From: Manduca sexta
Taxonomy: Eukaryota > Arthropoda > Insecta > Lepidoptera > Sphingidae
DNA: 64,000 nt
Direction of reading: 5' to 3'
Assembly: GCF_014839805.1 (NCBI RefSeq)
Contig: NC_051130.1
Coordinates: 5,456,001 to 5,520,000 of the forward strand
Part shown: positions 50,671 to 64,000 of the stretch, in pieces
Position numbering within the stretch: position 1 is the stretch's first letter
Layout of the letters: every line of letters starts with the position of its first letter
The notes under the pieces: model-generated
The model's input: only the letters and a program-made list of their open reading frames with translations
Databases searched by the model: none
What the model was told of the DNA's origin: nothing
Position numbers and translations under genes: made by a program

Positions 50671-53030
50671 ATAAAGCTTCATTTTACCATACATTTGATA
50701 TCAAATACAAATAAACTTCGAATACATTGAAATAAGCATAAATATATGTGTATTTATAATCTTTCCTTAGAAAGTTGAAACCTGAAAGCTGAACAGACAG
50801 CCTGACCCACATAAACGCAGAGCAAATTGCTCTCACACACCGTACGGCGATGTACAAATTACATGGTGCCATTTGCCCGTAATTCGGGTTTTGTCCGTCT
50901 ACCCTCTGTAGTACGTACAGGGTACAATTTACACCGGACGCGGTCAGTCATGAACGAGCGCTCGTCACAGCAACACGTGTATTTTACTGCACTTTGCCTT
51001 TTATACGATGTTATTAGGGCTTTAACAGATACTTGGGATAAATGTAAACGTTTGCGTAATTGGCGTGGTTTGGCATGTAAATTGTGGATTACGTTACATT
51101 ATAGTTATTAGTTATCGCCTATAGCGCAATATAAAAATATCAATAGGTACTACGGATTTGAATAGCAAAAGCTTGCCTAGTGTAGGGACCGTTCTCAATG
51201 CCTTGATTAACTACGTACATTATTGTAAAATTGATATTTTACATTCGTTACGTATAGATCTTTTGTGTTAAATAAAAATATTTTTCAATTTCAATTACAT
51301 TTCATTTCAGAAGCAATAACTTCTTGCGATTACTAACAAATGATATTTTTTATAAATAGTAATGAATAATCAGAATTTTGATAACTAGGAGCTTGATACC
51401 TGATATATAATTGTTTGTTATTCTTATAATAGGAGACATACATATTTTCTTATCTTATAAATCTAATTAATTGAATAACGTCATAAATCCGGACCAATAT
51501 TTGATTTGATAACTTTGTAAATCTACTATTGTATGATTAACGAAGAATTTATACCGACAAACGAAAAATAAGGGGGTCCTATCTAAGGGAGATTTCACTT
51601 TTATTAAAAGACGGCCGCTATTTGACGAAGCGAGCGAATTAAAGATTGTCAACAGATTTATTATTCGCTCCAGTGAACTCCGAGTTGAGTTCCCGCGGGA
51701 GATATAATATACAGCGCTGTGTATTCACGTAATTTGGGAATAGCATTATCAGATAATTAGAAAAATATAAACGTTTATGACAATAACATATCTCATGTAA
51801 CTGTTGCAGTTTTGGGATTTGTAGATGTTAATACAACCGTCATTGATCAAAATAATAGGCTTAATTACCGCATTTATGCCTATATGAAAATGAAGAAACT
51901 TATTTACTCCTTTAAATGAATCCTTAATTATCTATAATCATAAATATATATATCAATATTTCAAAATAAAGACTCGATATATTGTAGAACGATATTTACA
52001 GCTTTATACGATGGAACAACAGAGGAGTAAGTTTAAACTACATTTTCACGTAACTTGCTAACATTTGACGGTGAAGTCAAACATGTTTGGCGGTCGCCCG
52101 CCACTAATAAGGTATTATGAACTTCAGCTAAGAACTGGAGGGGTGGGTGCCCGCGCTGGAGCGCATTGAGGCTGCTCTGGGGGACAATGCCTCCCTTTAT
52201 ATAGTTTCTGTATTATCTTTTCCCAAAATATACAGACTACAGTGTAATATAGTTTAATAAAACATAAATGTAGAGATCAAACAGTTTCGTTTCTTGGAAG
52301 GATATTATATTAAGATGTTGTATTTGATTTGTCAAGGATAATCGATTACTGAAGTTTACCGATTTAGAAATAAGTAAGTACGTAAGTACTTATTAACACA
52401 GAGACTTAAAAAAGGTTTTTTTTACGTTGAATTAAAAAAATACTATCTCTTCAAGGTTTTATATTTGTTCTGAAGTCACACTAATAAAATAATAATGTTA
52501 GGTATATTGAAATTGACTCCCATATCATATCCTGGTGCCGCTCTCATCAAAGGGTACCGAAGTAAGCCAAGAGTTGCGGGGGGCGGGGTAAGGTATTTGA
52601 GGTATCCCCAGTAAGCAAGGAGCGCGAGATTACCGGTGGCAAGATAAGCCCCGAATTAGACAACGAATTTTGTATGAACTTGTGAAGAAATTAGGCGTCG
52701 TGCATCGCTTTGAGAATATAATATAAGGTTTGTTTACAAAAACCTTTGAGATTTAAAGTATTAGCATTTAAACGGCAGTTAATGCTCTGTGAATTTTTAT
52801 ATAATCAAATGAGATTCATACTTTCATTGTGTAAGTTAATGCTTAATAAATCCTTGCAAATTATTCAAGAAAATATATATTATTATTATTTTACTAGAGA
52901 AAAATACAGCCATTTTAATGAATTATAATTAAATAACATATTGTAAATTAAAGAAACAGAACGTTCTCGAAGAGAAGAAATGTTAACATTCAACAATAAA
53001 AAGTTTTGTACTTCAAATCACACTATAATA

Positions 53031-53301
53031 ATAATAATAATATCAGCCCTGTATATAAATACTTGCCCACTGCTGAGCACAGGCCTCCTCTACTACTGAG
53101 AGGGATTAGGCCTTCGTCCACCACGCTGGCCTAGTGCGGATTGGTAGACTTCACACACCCTCGAAATTCCTATAGACAACTTCTCAGGTATGCAGGTTTC
53201 CTCACGATGTTTTCCTTCACCGTTAAAGCAAACGATAATTCACAAAGAATACACACATCATTTTTTTAGAAAAATCAGAGGTGTGTGTCCTTGGGATTTG
53301 A
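53031..53301 (-). repeat. SINE family C copy, head truncated
   Basis: Same body as the 12237 copy (ACTACTGAGAGGGATTAGGC, GTTAAAGCAAACGATAATTC, CCTTGGGATTTGAA) but broken off inside the B box, so the tRNA-like head is missing. An (AAT)n tract borders its left end. Confidence 0.78.
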
Positions 53302-54164
53302 ATATCACTACATTGAATATCATACACAATCACACTATACTGCAGTATTTTACGTGCCACCCTGTTGCGAAGTACGATACCTTAGTAATATATGTCCGAA
53401 GCGAAGGTGTATGGTACCTACTAATTAAATTTTCAAATTCATGTTAACGAAATAAATAAAACAACTAAATAGACACGCTTAAACATAGCATACAATCTGG
53501 TGTTTATTCACACTGTTTATTATAACACAAGTATCAAAAACTAAAAGCTTTTAGTTAAAATGATGACTAGACTCATCACTAGGGTTAGTTTATTTTCGAC
53601 GATTTTATTTATTCACTTCATACGCACCTCCAGACTTTACCTAGATTCCCATTTATCATAAAAATGGAGACATAAATAAAATCCAAAAATAGAAATTATA
53701 ATATCTAGTATCTACATCAAAACACCTACTACATTGAAAGTTCTGAAGGATATTTATTATATTTTAAATGATTTACAATACAATATAAAATTTAACAAGG
53801 CTGGCATATTAGATACAAATTAATTAGATATTAACTTGGCAGCCGGAAATATTAAATGAACATCTGAATTATGAAAGAACAAACAATACAAGTCGCTCCT
53901 TATACATTACCAATGGTTTCTAGTTAAAATTAATAAATTATTTTTATTTTGCCATTATGAATTTGAACTAAGCCTAGATTTATGCGTATTTATAATCGTT
54001 AGTAATTTTTTGTCTATATCGTTATTTCGTTTCGAGGTATGTTAGTTGTAAGAGTGGTAATAGACTGTTTCGTAGCCTGTACAATCATATCAAATATTGA
54101 GCAATCATTGTTTCAAAAAGATCGGACGTGAAACAGCAGAATTGTTTTCAGATTTATGCTACAC

Positions 54165-54362
54165 TTTACTATCTGTCTGAATGTTACTGATTTTTTCAAA
54201 ATCTACTGAACTGATTTTTATGAAATTTGGTATGGAGATAGTATAAGACCCTGGGAAAGTTATAGGCTACTTTATATCCTGGGAAAATATGTATATAGCA
54301 GGATTTACGCTGGAAAGCTCCTTCACGCGGGCGAAGCCGCGAGCTAATACCTACTAATATTA
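54165..54362 (+). repeat. Dispersed repeat family F copy (LINE- or Helitron-tail-like)
   Basis: GAACTGATTTTTATGAAATT, TTATAGGCTACTTTATATCC and CGCGGGCGAAGCCGCGAGCT: the layout of a tail module common in lepidopteran genomes, as known from experience. Ends at an AT-rich TATTAGATA. Confidence 0.55.
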
Positions 54363-55293
54363 GATACACACGAAGGATAAAATATACTGATTATTACAAT
54401 ATCAAACATTCTTTAAATAACACGTATCATATTTGCCATCTTAAAACATCACATGTCTTTTCAACATGATTCTAATCGAAGGGGACCGATGGTAGGGACT
54501 CCGAACATTTCTTAGCGGCATTCAGGGCTTACCGGGGCAAGGCGGAGTGTCTCGCCCCGGGCGTCTGCATCCACAAAAACATCCCATCCACCCTCAGGCG
54601 GTTCTTAAATCTCAATTAAGGTTAAAACCGTGTCTCGGGGCCGCACGTACACTGAATTAAATTAATGGCTCCACATATTGCAACTGTTGCGGCCCTACCT
54701 GAATTAATTGCTTCTTTTTTGGTCTTCTTTTGTTCGTCGGTCAGGTTAAATGTTTTATTAGCGAGTTGTTTATTTACTGTCGGACCACGAACGGAATTAG
54801 ATAGCTGTTTTAATTATTAGCTTGTTCTCGCTTTTGGTTTTGTTTATAAATTAAACATAAAACAGCTTTTTAGTAATGAGATACGAAACTGTCTCTCTTG
54901 TTCCTATAATCGTATTAAGTCTGCCAAGTTGCAATACGTAATCACAAGGGGAGTATAGGTGAGTATTTAAAGCAAGCCTCTTACATCAATAGTCAATACA
55001 ATTTAGATATAAATAAAATAATCAAAAGTGAAATGTACACCATCTTGAAGTAAAGTTCAAGCAATCCAATAATACTTCTGTACAACAAATTTTATGAGTA
55101 GTTATCACCCATAACTGAATCAAGCCAACTTACCTTTAGAAAGTCACTTCACAACGGAATAACAACAAACTTCAACTATTTGTCTACTCTACAAGTTTCG
55201 AATGCCGACCGGATGCCTCGAGCGTGTTTCCTACATTAAAATACGGGATAATCTGTATGCTGTGCGTCGCATTTTCGGGGAATCCAAACCGGT

Positions 55294-55307
55294 GTTACCA
55301 TGGCAAC
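55294..55307. promoter_or_regulatory. RFX X-box-like palindrome
   Basis: GTTACCATGGCAAC matches the 14-base imperfect-palindrome site bound by RFX transcription factors (half-sites GTTACC and GGCAAC around AT). It lies in a GC-richer stretch (55240-55390) of otherwise AT-rich presumed intron. Binding is inferred from motif match only. Confidence 0.45.
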
Positions 55308-55691
55308 GCTCTTGTAAACCCCGCGAAGAGTCAAAGCGTAAGGCGAAATAATGACGCGACGAAATATGGCAGCTGGCTACGTGCCCTCTCCACTATCGCT
55401 CATTCTTAGTTTTGATATATTTTTATGTGACGATGGGTAGAGGTTTTAAGGGATGTTAGTGAGAATTGATATTGCGTTTGGTGTGATGTACAATTTTATT
55501 CCTAAATGTTTTTATATTTACCTTTAATTTTATGGAATTTATAAAGGATCAGGTGGTTCGTTTGCGTATAAGACCATTCAAAGAAAGTATTTTCAGGGAG
55601 ACAATACTTATATAATATGAAATCGGAACATGGTCAATTAAACGTGTGCCACGTTGGTTTGATTAATTCCATCCAAATTAGTTCAACGATT

Positions 55692-55748
55692 CTTGGAGGA
55701 GGCCTATGTCCAGCAGTGGACAAAGATATAGGCTGATGATGATGATGA
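55692..55748 (+). repeat. SINE tail fragment with (GAT)n
   Basis: GGAGGAGGCCTATGTCCAGC followed by AGTGGAC and a GATGATGATGATGATAG microsatellite. It matches the 3' end of the family C SINE (complement of GGCCTCCTC at 53084). Confidence 0.65.
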
Positions 55749-58700
55749 TAGTTCAATGATTTCTACGCATTTTTCTACCAAACACCCTTAAACTTACCAT
55801 TTTCACATATTATACTTTTACACACTTACTTTATACAATTCCATTTCCGACAATCTCATAACTAAACACTCCGTAAATTTACATTAATAACAATACAGGG
55901 TAAATAACACTACAAACTGACCCTACAGAATAATTGTTATATGTAGGTGTACCCGTAGATATACAATTTTGTACAGCAAAGGACATTGCTATGCGGTCAG
56001 TGCACATTCCGCGCATACTCGCACATGCGACGGAATTAAACGCTTCATTAGTGCACGTATGTAGATTGTAGATATGTAACTATGTAATAATATTCGGTTT
56101 TAATGAAGAGGTTTCATACCTTATGAGTATAGTATTATTGACGTATATGTTGTAAACATCTATATATATGTACTACGTACTAGATGTGGCGTTCCGAACA
56201 CTCTGTGTTCAACTGAATTGAACTGCAATCCATTCAAACTGAGTATGGTGTCAATATTAACATCTATTTAAAGCGCTTCAGCACATGTTTTAAAAGTTTA
56301 GTATAGATGACGTTTGATTTTTTAGCGCTGTAGCGAACTTTAGTTCTAACTCCAGATTTTGAACAAATAGTTTATATGGACGTTCGCGTCTATAGAAAAA
56401 CAACGTCAATGGTTATAAATAGCTTTGTTGTCAATATGAGTATGCTAAATAATAGATTATTATGAACATAAATAAAGATTGTAGGTTTACGCACATTCAT
56501 ATTCTCTGGGGATTTTATTTGATGTGACAGATGACGCCATATTGAACGCAAATATACTGCTTTTCAAATCACAATTGTTGCCATAAGTGGGTTCAATATT
56601 TTGCTCAGTATAATGCTTACATTACTAATTATGCCGATAGTGGAAACATTGCAAAAGAACTCTATATAATTCATTAAGAATTGTATTTTAAAGAACAACT
56701 GTATTACAATCCAGAACATAAGAATTAAATTAAATACCTACTCAATTAAACATCCGATACAGACGTGACATAACGTACCTATTTAATGTATTGGAGAGTA
56801 CTTTATTTTAACGTGTAAATATTCGATATCCATTCACATTTTCATAACGTATTGACGGATTTAAATTAAAAACGATCATTACTGAAATATATGTCGTGCA
56901 CACGCGTCGGCTTCTGAGGTTCTTTCACAGCATTTTTTTGTGAAATACGGCTTATAACGATGTAAAAGGCTTTAAATTTAAATGTACAAATATTTCGGTC
57001 AGAACCTAGCTAGGAGTAACTTGTAAGTTATTAGTATGTTGATTGTGATCTTCTAATTTGAAAAATATTCTAAGGCTGGATAATACCAATATAAACAGGG
57101 TTGGTTTTTACGGTCATAGGGCAATCCCTATGACCATGGACACAATTGTCCACACTACACCGTGTGCTAAAGAGAAACTTGTTAGACAAACAACCAAAAG
57201 GAACAATGTAAGCTTAATACGTGAAGAAACAAACAGTCCTGTACAAAGTAGCTACAAAACAAATGGCGGGAAGTGACGATACATTGATCAATGTTTCCAC
57301 TCCATAAAGCACGTTTAACACTAAAATTGACTGTTGGAAAATATGACTTTTCCATTAAGCGGAGAGCCCAGCGAGCCGCCGCCGTAGACGAATCAATATG
57401 CTATTTACTTTTTTTAACTACTAATTGAATTGGTTTCGTGTGCTTATACAGGTCTCGTTCAAATTAATTAAACTCGTTGTACGCTCGCCGCGACAGTTCC
57501 GTACAATTTTTATTGGCGATAAAAAAATCCATTCCTAATTACCTCGGTTGACAATACTCAGGCAATTTTATGTAACATTAAAATATGTAGTGATTGTTCT
57601 GCTCTTTATTAGAAAGCTTTTATTAGGGTGCTCAGTGTCGTACGTGGCGGGGCGCGGGCCGCGGCAGATATTGTTGCTCGTGACAATAAATAAGACGTAA
57701 AATTTTATTTTACAGCAGTAAACGAAAGAAGCTAACGAAATTACATTCAATTACGGCAGTGCGCCGGCGGCATTCCGCAGCGGCAATAAAGCCACAGTAA
57801 CGTTCCACGCGTAAATTTTTCGGACGTAAAACTGTGTAAAAGTGAAGTTAGTAAGATGTACAGCGACAATAAATGTTTATAGGAAGCCGGGTGCACCGCC
57901 CTCTGGCGAATGCCTCCTCAATTAAACCTGCAGAATAAAAATTCTCCGCGGCCACGTTCCTGTGCAAACACGAATGAGCCAAATTAAGTGAGTAGAAGGC
58001 GTCTACAAATTAGGTCACGCGGACCAAGTGCGACTGGAGGGCCCTGCATCTCTTTACTCAAATGAAGTGTACCTCCGCAATAATTAAATATTAAATTCTT
58101 GAGTTTGCGCGGTTGACTTTGATACTTACGGAACGCTTTCTTTGCGGATAATTTTGTTAAGAAAAATATGGCCCTTTTAGATTTTTTCTTGAAAATAAAG
58201 GAGGCGATGAAATTTTCCTTTGCGATGGCTTTCGACCCATCGTTTTCAGTAGTCGAGTAATTAAGTTAAGAAGTATTTTTAACCATGAAACATGACTTGA
58301 AGTTAGATTTTGTTTCAAAAGTATTTTTATGCACCACGCATACTTTAAAAATAATCACAATACTAATTATTTTATTAAAATAATCAATCTCACGTAACTT
58401 GTAAATAAACTTTATTCATGAAGGCTTACATGTTGGTAAATGATCATTACTGTTTACACTCGTAATGAAAGAACGATTGCATATGTCCTTGATCCTTAAA
58501 AAAAGAAATGAGATTTTGGTTAAGCTGCTGCTAGGTATTTCACCTTTTCTGCTGTAACTTTGTACGTAAAACAAATTGCCTACATCATTGCTCTACCACA
58601 TTTGGGATTTTTATACAAAATGTCTTAATTACCGAGGACACCAAACTAAAAGTATATTCGCGGATAATCCACGCACATAACTCATTTACGCTTCCCGGCC

Positions 58701-60404
58701 GCCAAAATTACCCACTAACATAACCAATTTTCTTACCTTTGACAAAATCATGGTTGCTCTCTACCTATTACGTAACATTGCCCAAAGGACGTACGCGGTG
58801 CGAATACAGACCCACCGCGCGTTTTCACGATTAGCAATTTTGAATCATATTAATAAGACATAAAGTTGATTTTACGACTTGACTATAACGTTGTCAAAGG
58901 GCAAATGTTTCAGACGTCCCATAACACACTCTAAGGGAATGACACTAGGCCTATAATGGGTCCTTACTTGAAGTGGCACCGTTCGCGTGTGATCACGCTT
59001 GTGGCGCCCATTTTCTTGTGAGACAGCCGAGACGGCGAACAAATTAGAAAATCTTTTGGGGAATAATTTAAGAAGCTGCGGTTGCGGAGTTAACTTTGTT
59101 TTCCGACTCCGCGGGGCTTCGCGGCCCGATCAAAGCGCCATAAATGCTCATTTTAAGGCGGCTAAATTGAAAAATTATTGGTGTTAGAAAATTGACAGGA
59201 TTAACACGTCGAACTTAAATTAAAGAATAATTAATACTACCTCCATGCAATTAACAAATCGCTGAAAATTTTATATTGTGAGTGTAATTGTCATATTTAT
59301 AAGGACAATAATGGGTTCGAAATTTTAATCAAAAATGCCCGATTTGTGGCAAAATTCGCTCAGCCAGTAAACATTGTTTTAAATTACGAATGCTTTATGT
59401 TCCAATCATAAAAATATTATTTTTTAAGAATGGACGTGCTAACACTAAAAATAAATTATAAAAAAAAAACTGCTGTTCACGCAATGCCTTTCTCGACCTC
59501 TACCTTTCCTTTGAAATGAAATTTTATACCGTTATCACAAAGAGTGTAAGTTAATTAGAATGGGATATTAAGAAAACTTCTTATAACTTAAATCACCTGC
59601 GTCTTAAGGATAAAGGAAAACCGAGTAAGAGGCTGGCAAAGAAGTCTTGCCCGCCCGCGGCGACATTCGCTTCAACTTCTTTATCTCAAACACCCTTTAC
59701 CATATTTAATTAACCACCAGTACTTGTCCTTACATCCGTTTACGTATATGGAGTAGGTACCGGTAATTATTTAAGTTTCTTGGAGTTTTATGTTGGCCAG
59801 TTTGCAACGGCGATTAAAAAATATATTGGCTTAGTAACTATGAAAGGAATGTGGTGGTTAAAAATAAAATATAATGAACAATTTGTTGTAGAGATGTGAA
59901 TGTCGCCTTTCCACGCTGATCAAAACTTCATAACAATCGACTCAGTGACACTAATCCCGCAACCCGCAACTTCAAGCGAAAACAATTTCACGCAAAGCCA
60001 TAAAAATAGTTTAATACTCCCTTTAACCGCCGAGTACTTCATCCTCTCCATGTCGTGAATCTATCCAAATATTTCGAATACAAAACTTTGTACGCCAAAG
60101 TTTATCGTTGCTCGATCATATTTTCGTATTTTTCTTTTAGGGGACGTGAAGCGTGAACCATTTAAATGTATTCCATAAATCACGATATACTTATGAATTT
60201 CTAACAAGATGTTACAACAAAAATACAAACTTGAGAACTGGAGCGCGATTAACAAACGTGTATTCGTTAGATTAATAAAGTTGAAGATACAAGATATTAT
60301 GTAACAGCGTCCGTCCTAGTAAAATATTGACACAAATCCCTTAACTTATAAAATTGTGCTTCCGTCCCAGATGTAGGCAATATGGGATTTCCGTCATTTT
60401 GATG

Positions 60405-60483
60405 TAGGGCCTGGGGCCGGGCGCGGGCCCGCCGGGGGACCACAGGGGGCCGGGGTGCCTGTGTACACACGGGGGGACACCTG
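60405..60483. other. Very GC-rich islet in the presumed giant intron
   Basis: About 80 bases with G runs and CpG (GGGCCTGGGGCCGGGCGCGG, GGGGGCCGGGGTGCC) in AT-rich DNA. No open frame or repeat match in the window. Could be a regulatory element or a GC-rich insertion. Confidence 0.4.
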
Positions 60484-61984
60484 GCTAGTTCTGAATGCGG
60501 CTTGTTTACTGATCGATATCGCCCGCTGAAGATACATCGCCCGCTAATGCGTTTCGCGAAAATATTTTCTCAGTGACCTCTTTAAGGGACGTATGAGGAC
60601 TCTCGGAGTATCCCTGGCAGGGACACCGACGTCAGGAATTGTAATGTTCTGTAAGTTGTAGGTTTGGTTAAAGTTTGTTCCGGTCCTGCGATTTACTTCA
60701 TTCCTAAAGGACAATGCCCAAAACCAGGCTATCTTTGCGTCAGTCATGCGTCTTAACCAAATATTCACGAAAAATCATCATTTTAATAATTACTTCATTT
60801 GTATTTATTTCAGTCATAAGCGAATGGGGGTTTAAAAGATATGAAAAAAAAAGTTGTTTAATTGTTGCAAATGAAACACCGGATAATGTACTGCCAATAT
60901 GGCGAATTGATACCAATTCATAACAAATTCCCTTTTTAAATGGAATAAAAAAGTAAATATTATGTACAATAAATGTGCCCGTACTTGAATCTATAATATA
61001 TGTATTAAATATATTATTCATCTCAAATATATTGTTATAAAATAATATATTTTACTTAATAATTATGACCAAACTCCAAATAGCGGGTAAAAAAAGAGAA
61101 AATATTAATTGTTCCAAAAACAAACAAATAGCGACTTGTACTTACTTGCATTGACAGAAATACAATAGTCGGCTAAAACACGTCTGGATTTTATTTTTAA
61201 TTAATGAATATATGGGTACAGATTTTTATTACACTGGCAACTGAAATTAATGACATTTGGCACTACAGATTTGTTTGAATGTTAAATCATTAAAATATTT
61301 TAATATATTTTATCTTACTAAAGATCGGAGTGTTTTTCTTATGTATTTTAATGTTGAGTCGAAAAATACTCTTTTAAAAAACAACGTGTATAGTGTGCGT
61401 TTCGAACTTTGAGACGGAAGGCTTTTAGTAAGCAACACAATGTCGTCTAGAGCCTGGACCCAGGACGGTTAATCGAGACGGCATATACCGGCGGTGTATT
61501 GACTGAATCTTTGCGGCGCCACAGTAAAGATAAGTATATTCCTTGGACGAGCTGTCCAGTTTGTAAGTTATGTAGATTATTATTAACATACCCACAATGT
61601 GAGAAATATTTTGCCAAAGTTAAATAAAACAGTTTAACAATAATAATAATATGAACATGTTTACTCAACTTCTACATTATATTTTAGGTTTCAAGGCTGG
61701 AATGAGTTTGTGCTGCCTGCTGGAGATCAGCTAATAGAGAGGTTCACAGACAACAACATGACATGACACAACCAGCGATGCAAGAAGTCATTCACTCACT
61801 TCAGGAGTATATATAAACGTGCTGCAGCTACATCAAATTCTTCTTTTTGTTTTGGGATGCCAAGAATATATACCTCTATTAAAAATATACATCTATATAA
61901 AAATATGCATCGGATTTCGTATTTCTGGTTTTATTTTTCTTTCCCTATGATAATTAACTATTAACCTAATAAGGCTGTGAAGTG

Positions 61985-62120
61985 AATTCCTGGGTTCGAT
62001 TTCCAGGCCAAGCAACATTTTATCTCGGTATTTTTAACATGAGTTGCCTGGGATCGGAATCCTCCAAATAGGGTTGGCGTCAGGCATAAGGCCGGCCATA
62101 AAAACTAAGCTGGATCTATT
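61985..62120 (+). repeat. tRNA-headed SINE fragment
   Basis: B-box-like CTGGGTTCGATTTCCAGG, then GAGTTGCCTGGGATCGGAAT and GGCATAAGGCCGGCC. Related in layout to family A but with a different body. Confidence 0.45.
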
Positions 62121-62829
62121 CTACAATATGTGTTGACGCCATATTGGAGTGAGATAATGGTAGGTGGAAATAAAGATTAGGTAATCCATGTAATAGAATA
62201 AGTCGTAAGTCAGAAAAACATATACACAAAAGGTCAGGTAACATATGTATGCTCCGTGAAAAACTAATATTCCGCCATTCTATGTTAGAAGTTTTATTGG
62301 AGTTTCGTCTTATCAGATATTTTAGTACCTATCAGTTGCTTATGAGGGCGATTAAAGCTAGGTGAAAAGACCGTCCACTAATCGCTTATAGCAATAACCA
62401 GTAGGTACTGCAATATTGAACTTAATCAGGCACATAGGTACTTTCTACCTTACATTATTGCAGTCCATACTTAACCTCAAAATAACCGCGCTATAAAAAT
62501 TCTGATTACTCCGAACTCCCATCGAATATCTAATTGTTTTCAATTTGTATAAAAATTAGGATATATTCCCTATAGTTTTGTGAAGGTTTTGTACAGACGC
62601 AAGCGTAGCCCAACTCTCATACAAAAATGGGCATTCTCCTTTATTGACACTTTAATTTTTTTTATTAATATAGTTCCTTTAGCTTAAATAACTACTATAC
62701 CTATAATTCGAGTGATTAGTAAACTTAATAAATTATCACTATAGCAGGAGAACAATGGTATGAGTGAGTAATTAAATGACAAGTATATTAATACAATATG
62801 CCAATTAATGATAGATTCCTTTTTAGCCG

Positions 62830-63045
62830 ATTTCGTCCACAGCGGCCAATCTCACCGGAGGTCAGCCAATTACGCAAGAGATATTATATTACACAAGTGT
62901 GTGCGCAATACACACGTAGCACTCTCTGTTCCTTCCCTCTCGTAGTCCAGTGAGGCAATCCGACGTGACCGTAGGGAGATCAGGCGCAGGACCAATGGCT
63001 TTACGTACTTTCCGAGGCACGGAAATATCACACCAATCATCCTTG
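62830..63045 (-). repeat. SINE family B copy, truncated
   Basis: Reverse-strand body only (GCGGCCAATCTCACC, ACACAAGTGTGTGCGC, CTTTCCGAGGCACGG). Stops where the junction to the head would be. Confidence 0.72.
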
Positions 63046-63439
63046 TTATTGGCCTATTGATAATTGATGGATCATTATCATATTATGAAAACTTTTACAT
63101 AACATAAAGCGCTCAATCACTACTTACCCAACAAAACCACGTAGACAAATAAAAACCATAAAGACAAGTGCATACAAACAATAAATACAGGTATTGCAAA
63201 TACAAGGTACGATAAAAATCCGGCGGTACGTGATACAAAGAAACGTCTCCACGTGTGAAACCGTCTTAACAGTTGTGAAATAAAATGCTACGTGATAGTG
63301 CCGGCTTTTCCGAACTCGTGCCAGACAAATATTTTTCCATTTCCACTAGCCGCCCGCCCAAATCGCGGATTAAGTGCATTGTTCATGGCTAGTACGCTTA
63401 TTGAGGACTACTTCAGTTCAAGTATACTGATGGTAGGAT

Positions 63440-63690
63440 ATATTTTATGTGCGCCTGGATAGCGACCATAGTTCACAAGGTACTAAAACTCGCCATAGTG
63501 GCACACGTAAGTTTGTGGCGTTCCGGGATCAGTCTGTATATCCGATTTCAACAGGCCGGCATAATTATGTCGACTGTGGAGGGGTCATAATTTCTGGTCA
63601 GTCGACATTATATCGAACCCCACTCCATTTACCATCAGGACCAGTGGGGTTACTTTTCCGTGTACATATAAAAAAAAGAAGTACATATTT
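63440..63690 (-). repeat. Dispersed repeat family D copy
   Basis: Reverse complement of the 20690 unit: GGATAGCGACCATAG, GGCCGGCATAATTATGTCG and ATTTACCATCAGGACC in mirrored order. Confidence 0.6.
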
Positions 63691-64000
63691 GGCATGATTC
63701 AATTTCATTGCCGGTTAGTCAAGGTGCAGCGAAGACCAGGCTTTGAAGTCTGCGTTGGATTCATTTCCGAATATAAATATTTATTACTGAGTTTTATACA
63801 GATAGTCGCTTTGAATTCCTGATATTCACATTTAAGTTAAGGCCATTCCTATATAATACTAATAATTATCTACGTTTTGTCAAAGGATTTATTGGATCAT
63901 GGTCCATAGCCAATTGTTGATTGAACATCGAAGCCGCAATTAAAGATCGCCATTCTTTATTAATTAAAAATATCTTATTTGTTCTCTGAACTAATAAATG

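Noticed and set aside
55224..55409. 61-codon open frame around the X-box
   Set aside because: No domain or splice support; the GC-richer composition alone keeps the frame open.
61688..61766. Possible short exon after a TTTTAG acceptor reading FQGWNEFVLPAGDQL to a TGA stop
   Set aside because: Needs an incoming phase 2, which does not fit the phase-1 exon ending at 33026, and no intermediate exon was found.

Overview
This is an AT-rich animal nuclear window with short coding exons, GT-AG introns and many dispersed repeats. The tRNA-headed SINEs, the TTAA-flanked piggyBac remnant and the secreted M14 carboxypeptidases point to an insect, most likely a moth or butterfly. The order is inferred from repeat style and protein resemblance as remembered; no search was run. 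Exon models were built by hand from splice signals, phase agreement and family alignment.

Layout: 1-11.7 kb has no supported gene and holds SINEs, MITE-like pieces and a GC-rich promoter-like patch near 8.5 kb. From about 12.1 to 32.4 kb three metallocarboxypeptidase-family (M14A) genes lie head to tail on the + strand. CP-1 (about 11.7/12.1-17.0 kb) and CP-3 (29.0-32.3 kb) have intact reading frames but have lost zinc ligands and catalytic residues. CP-2 (22.4-28.9 kb), between them, has every catalytic residue and an Asp specificity residue, as in carboxypeptidase B. Shared intron positions (before the first helix of the catalytic domain and just after the NPDG motif, both phase 0) and shared early intron phases (1 then 2) support tandem duplication.

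At 32.6-33.0 kb a GC-rich block precedes a 43-base first coding exon of an unidentified fourth gene. The rest of the window (33.0-64.0 kb) has no supported exon and is best read as its first intron. That span holds an internally deleted piggyBac element, a long TA microsatellite, SINE and MITE-like copies, a perfect-looking RFX X-box and GC-rich islets that may be regulatory.

The main point of interest is one apparently active arginine/lysine-type carboxypeptidase flanked by two diverged secreted pseudoenzymes. In one the propeptide is replaced by a long charged segment; in the other it is missing altogether.
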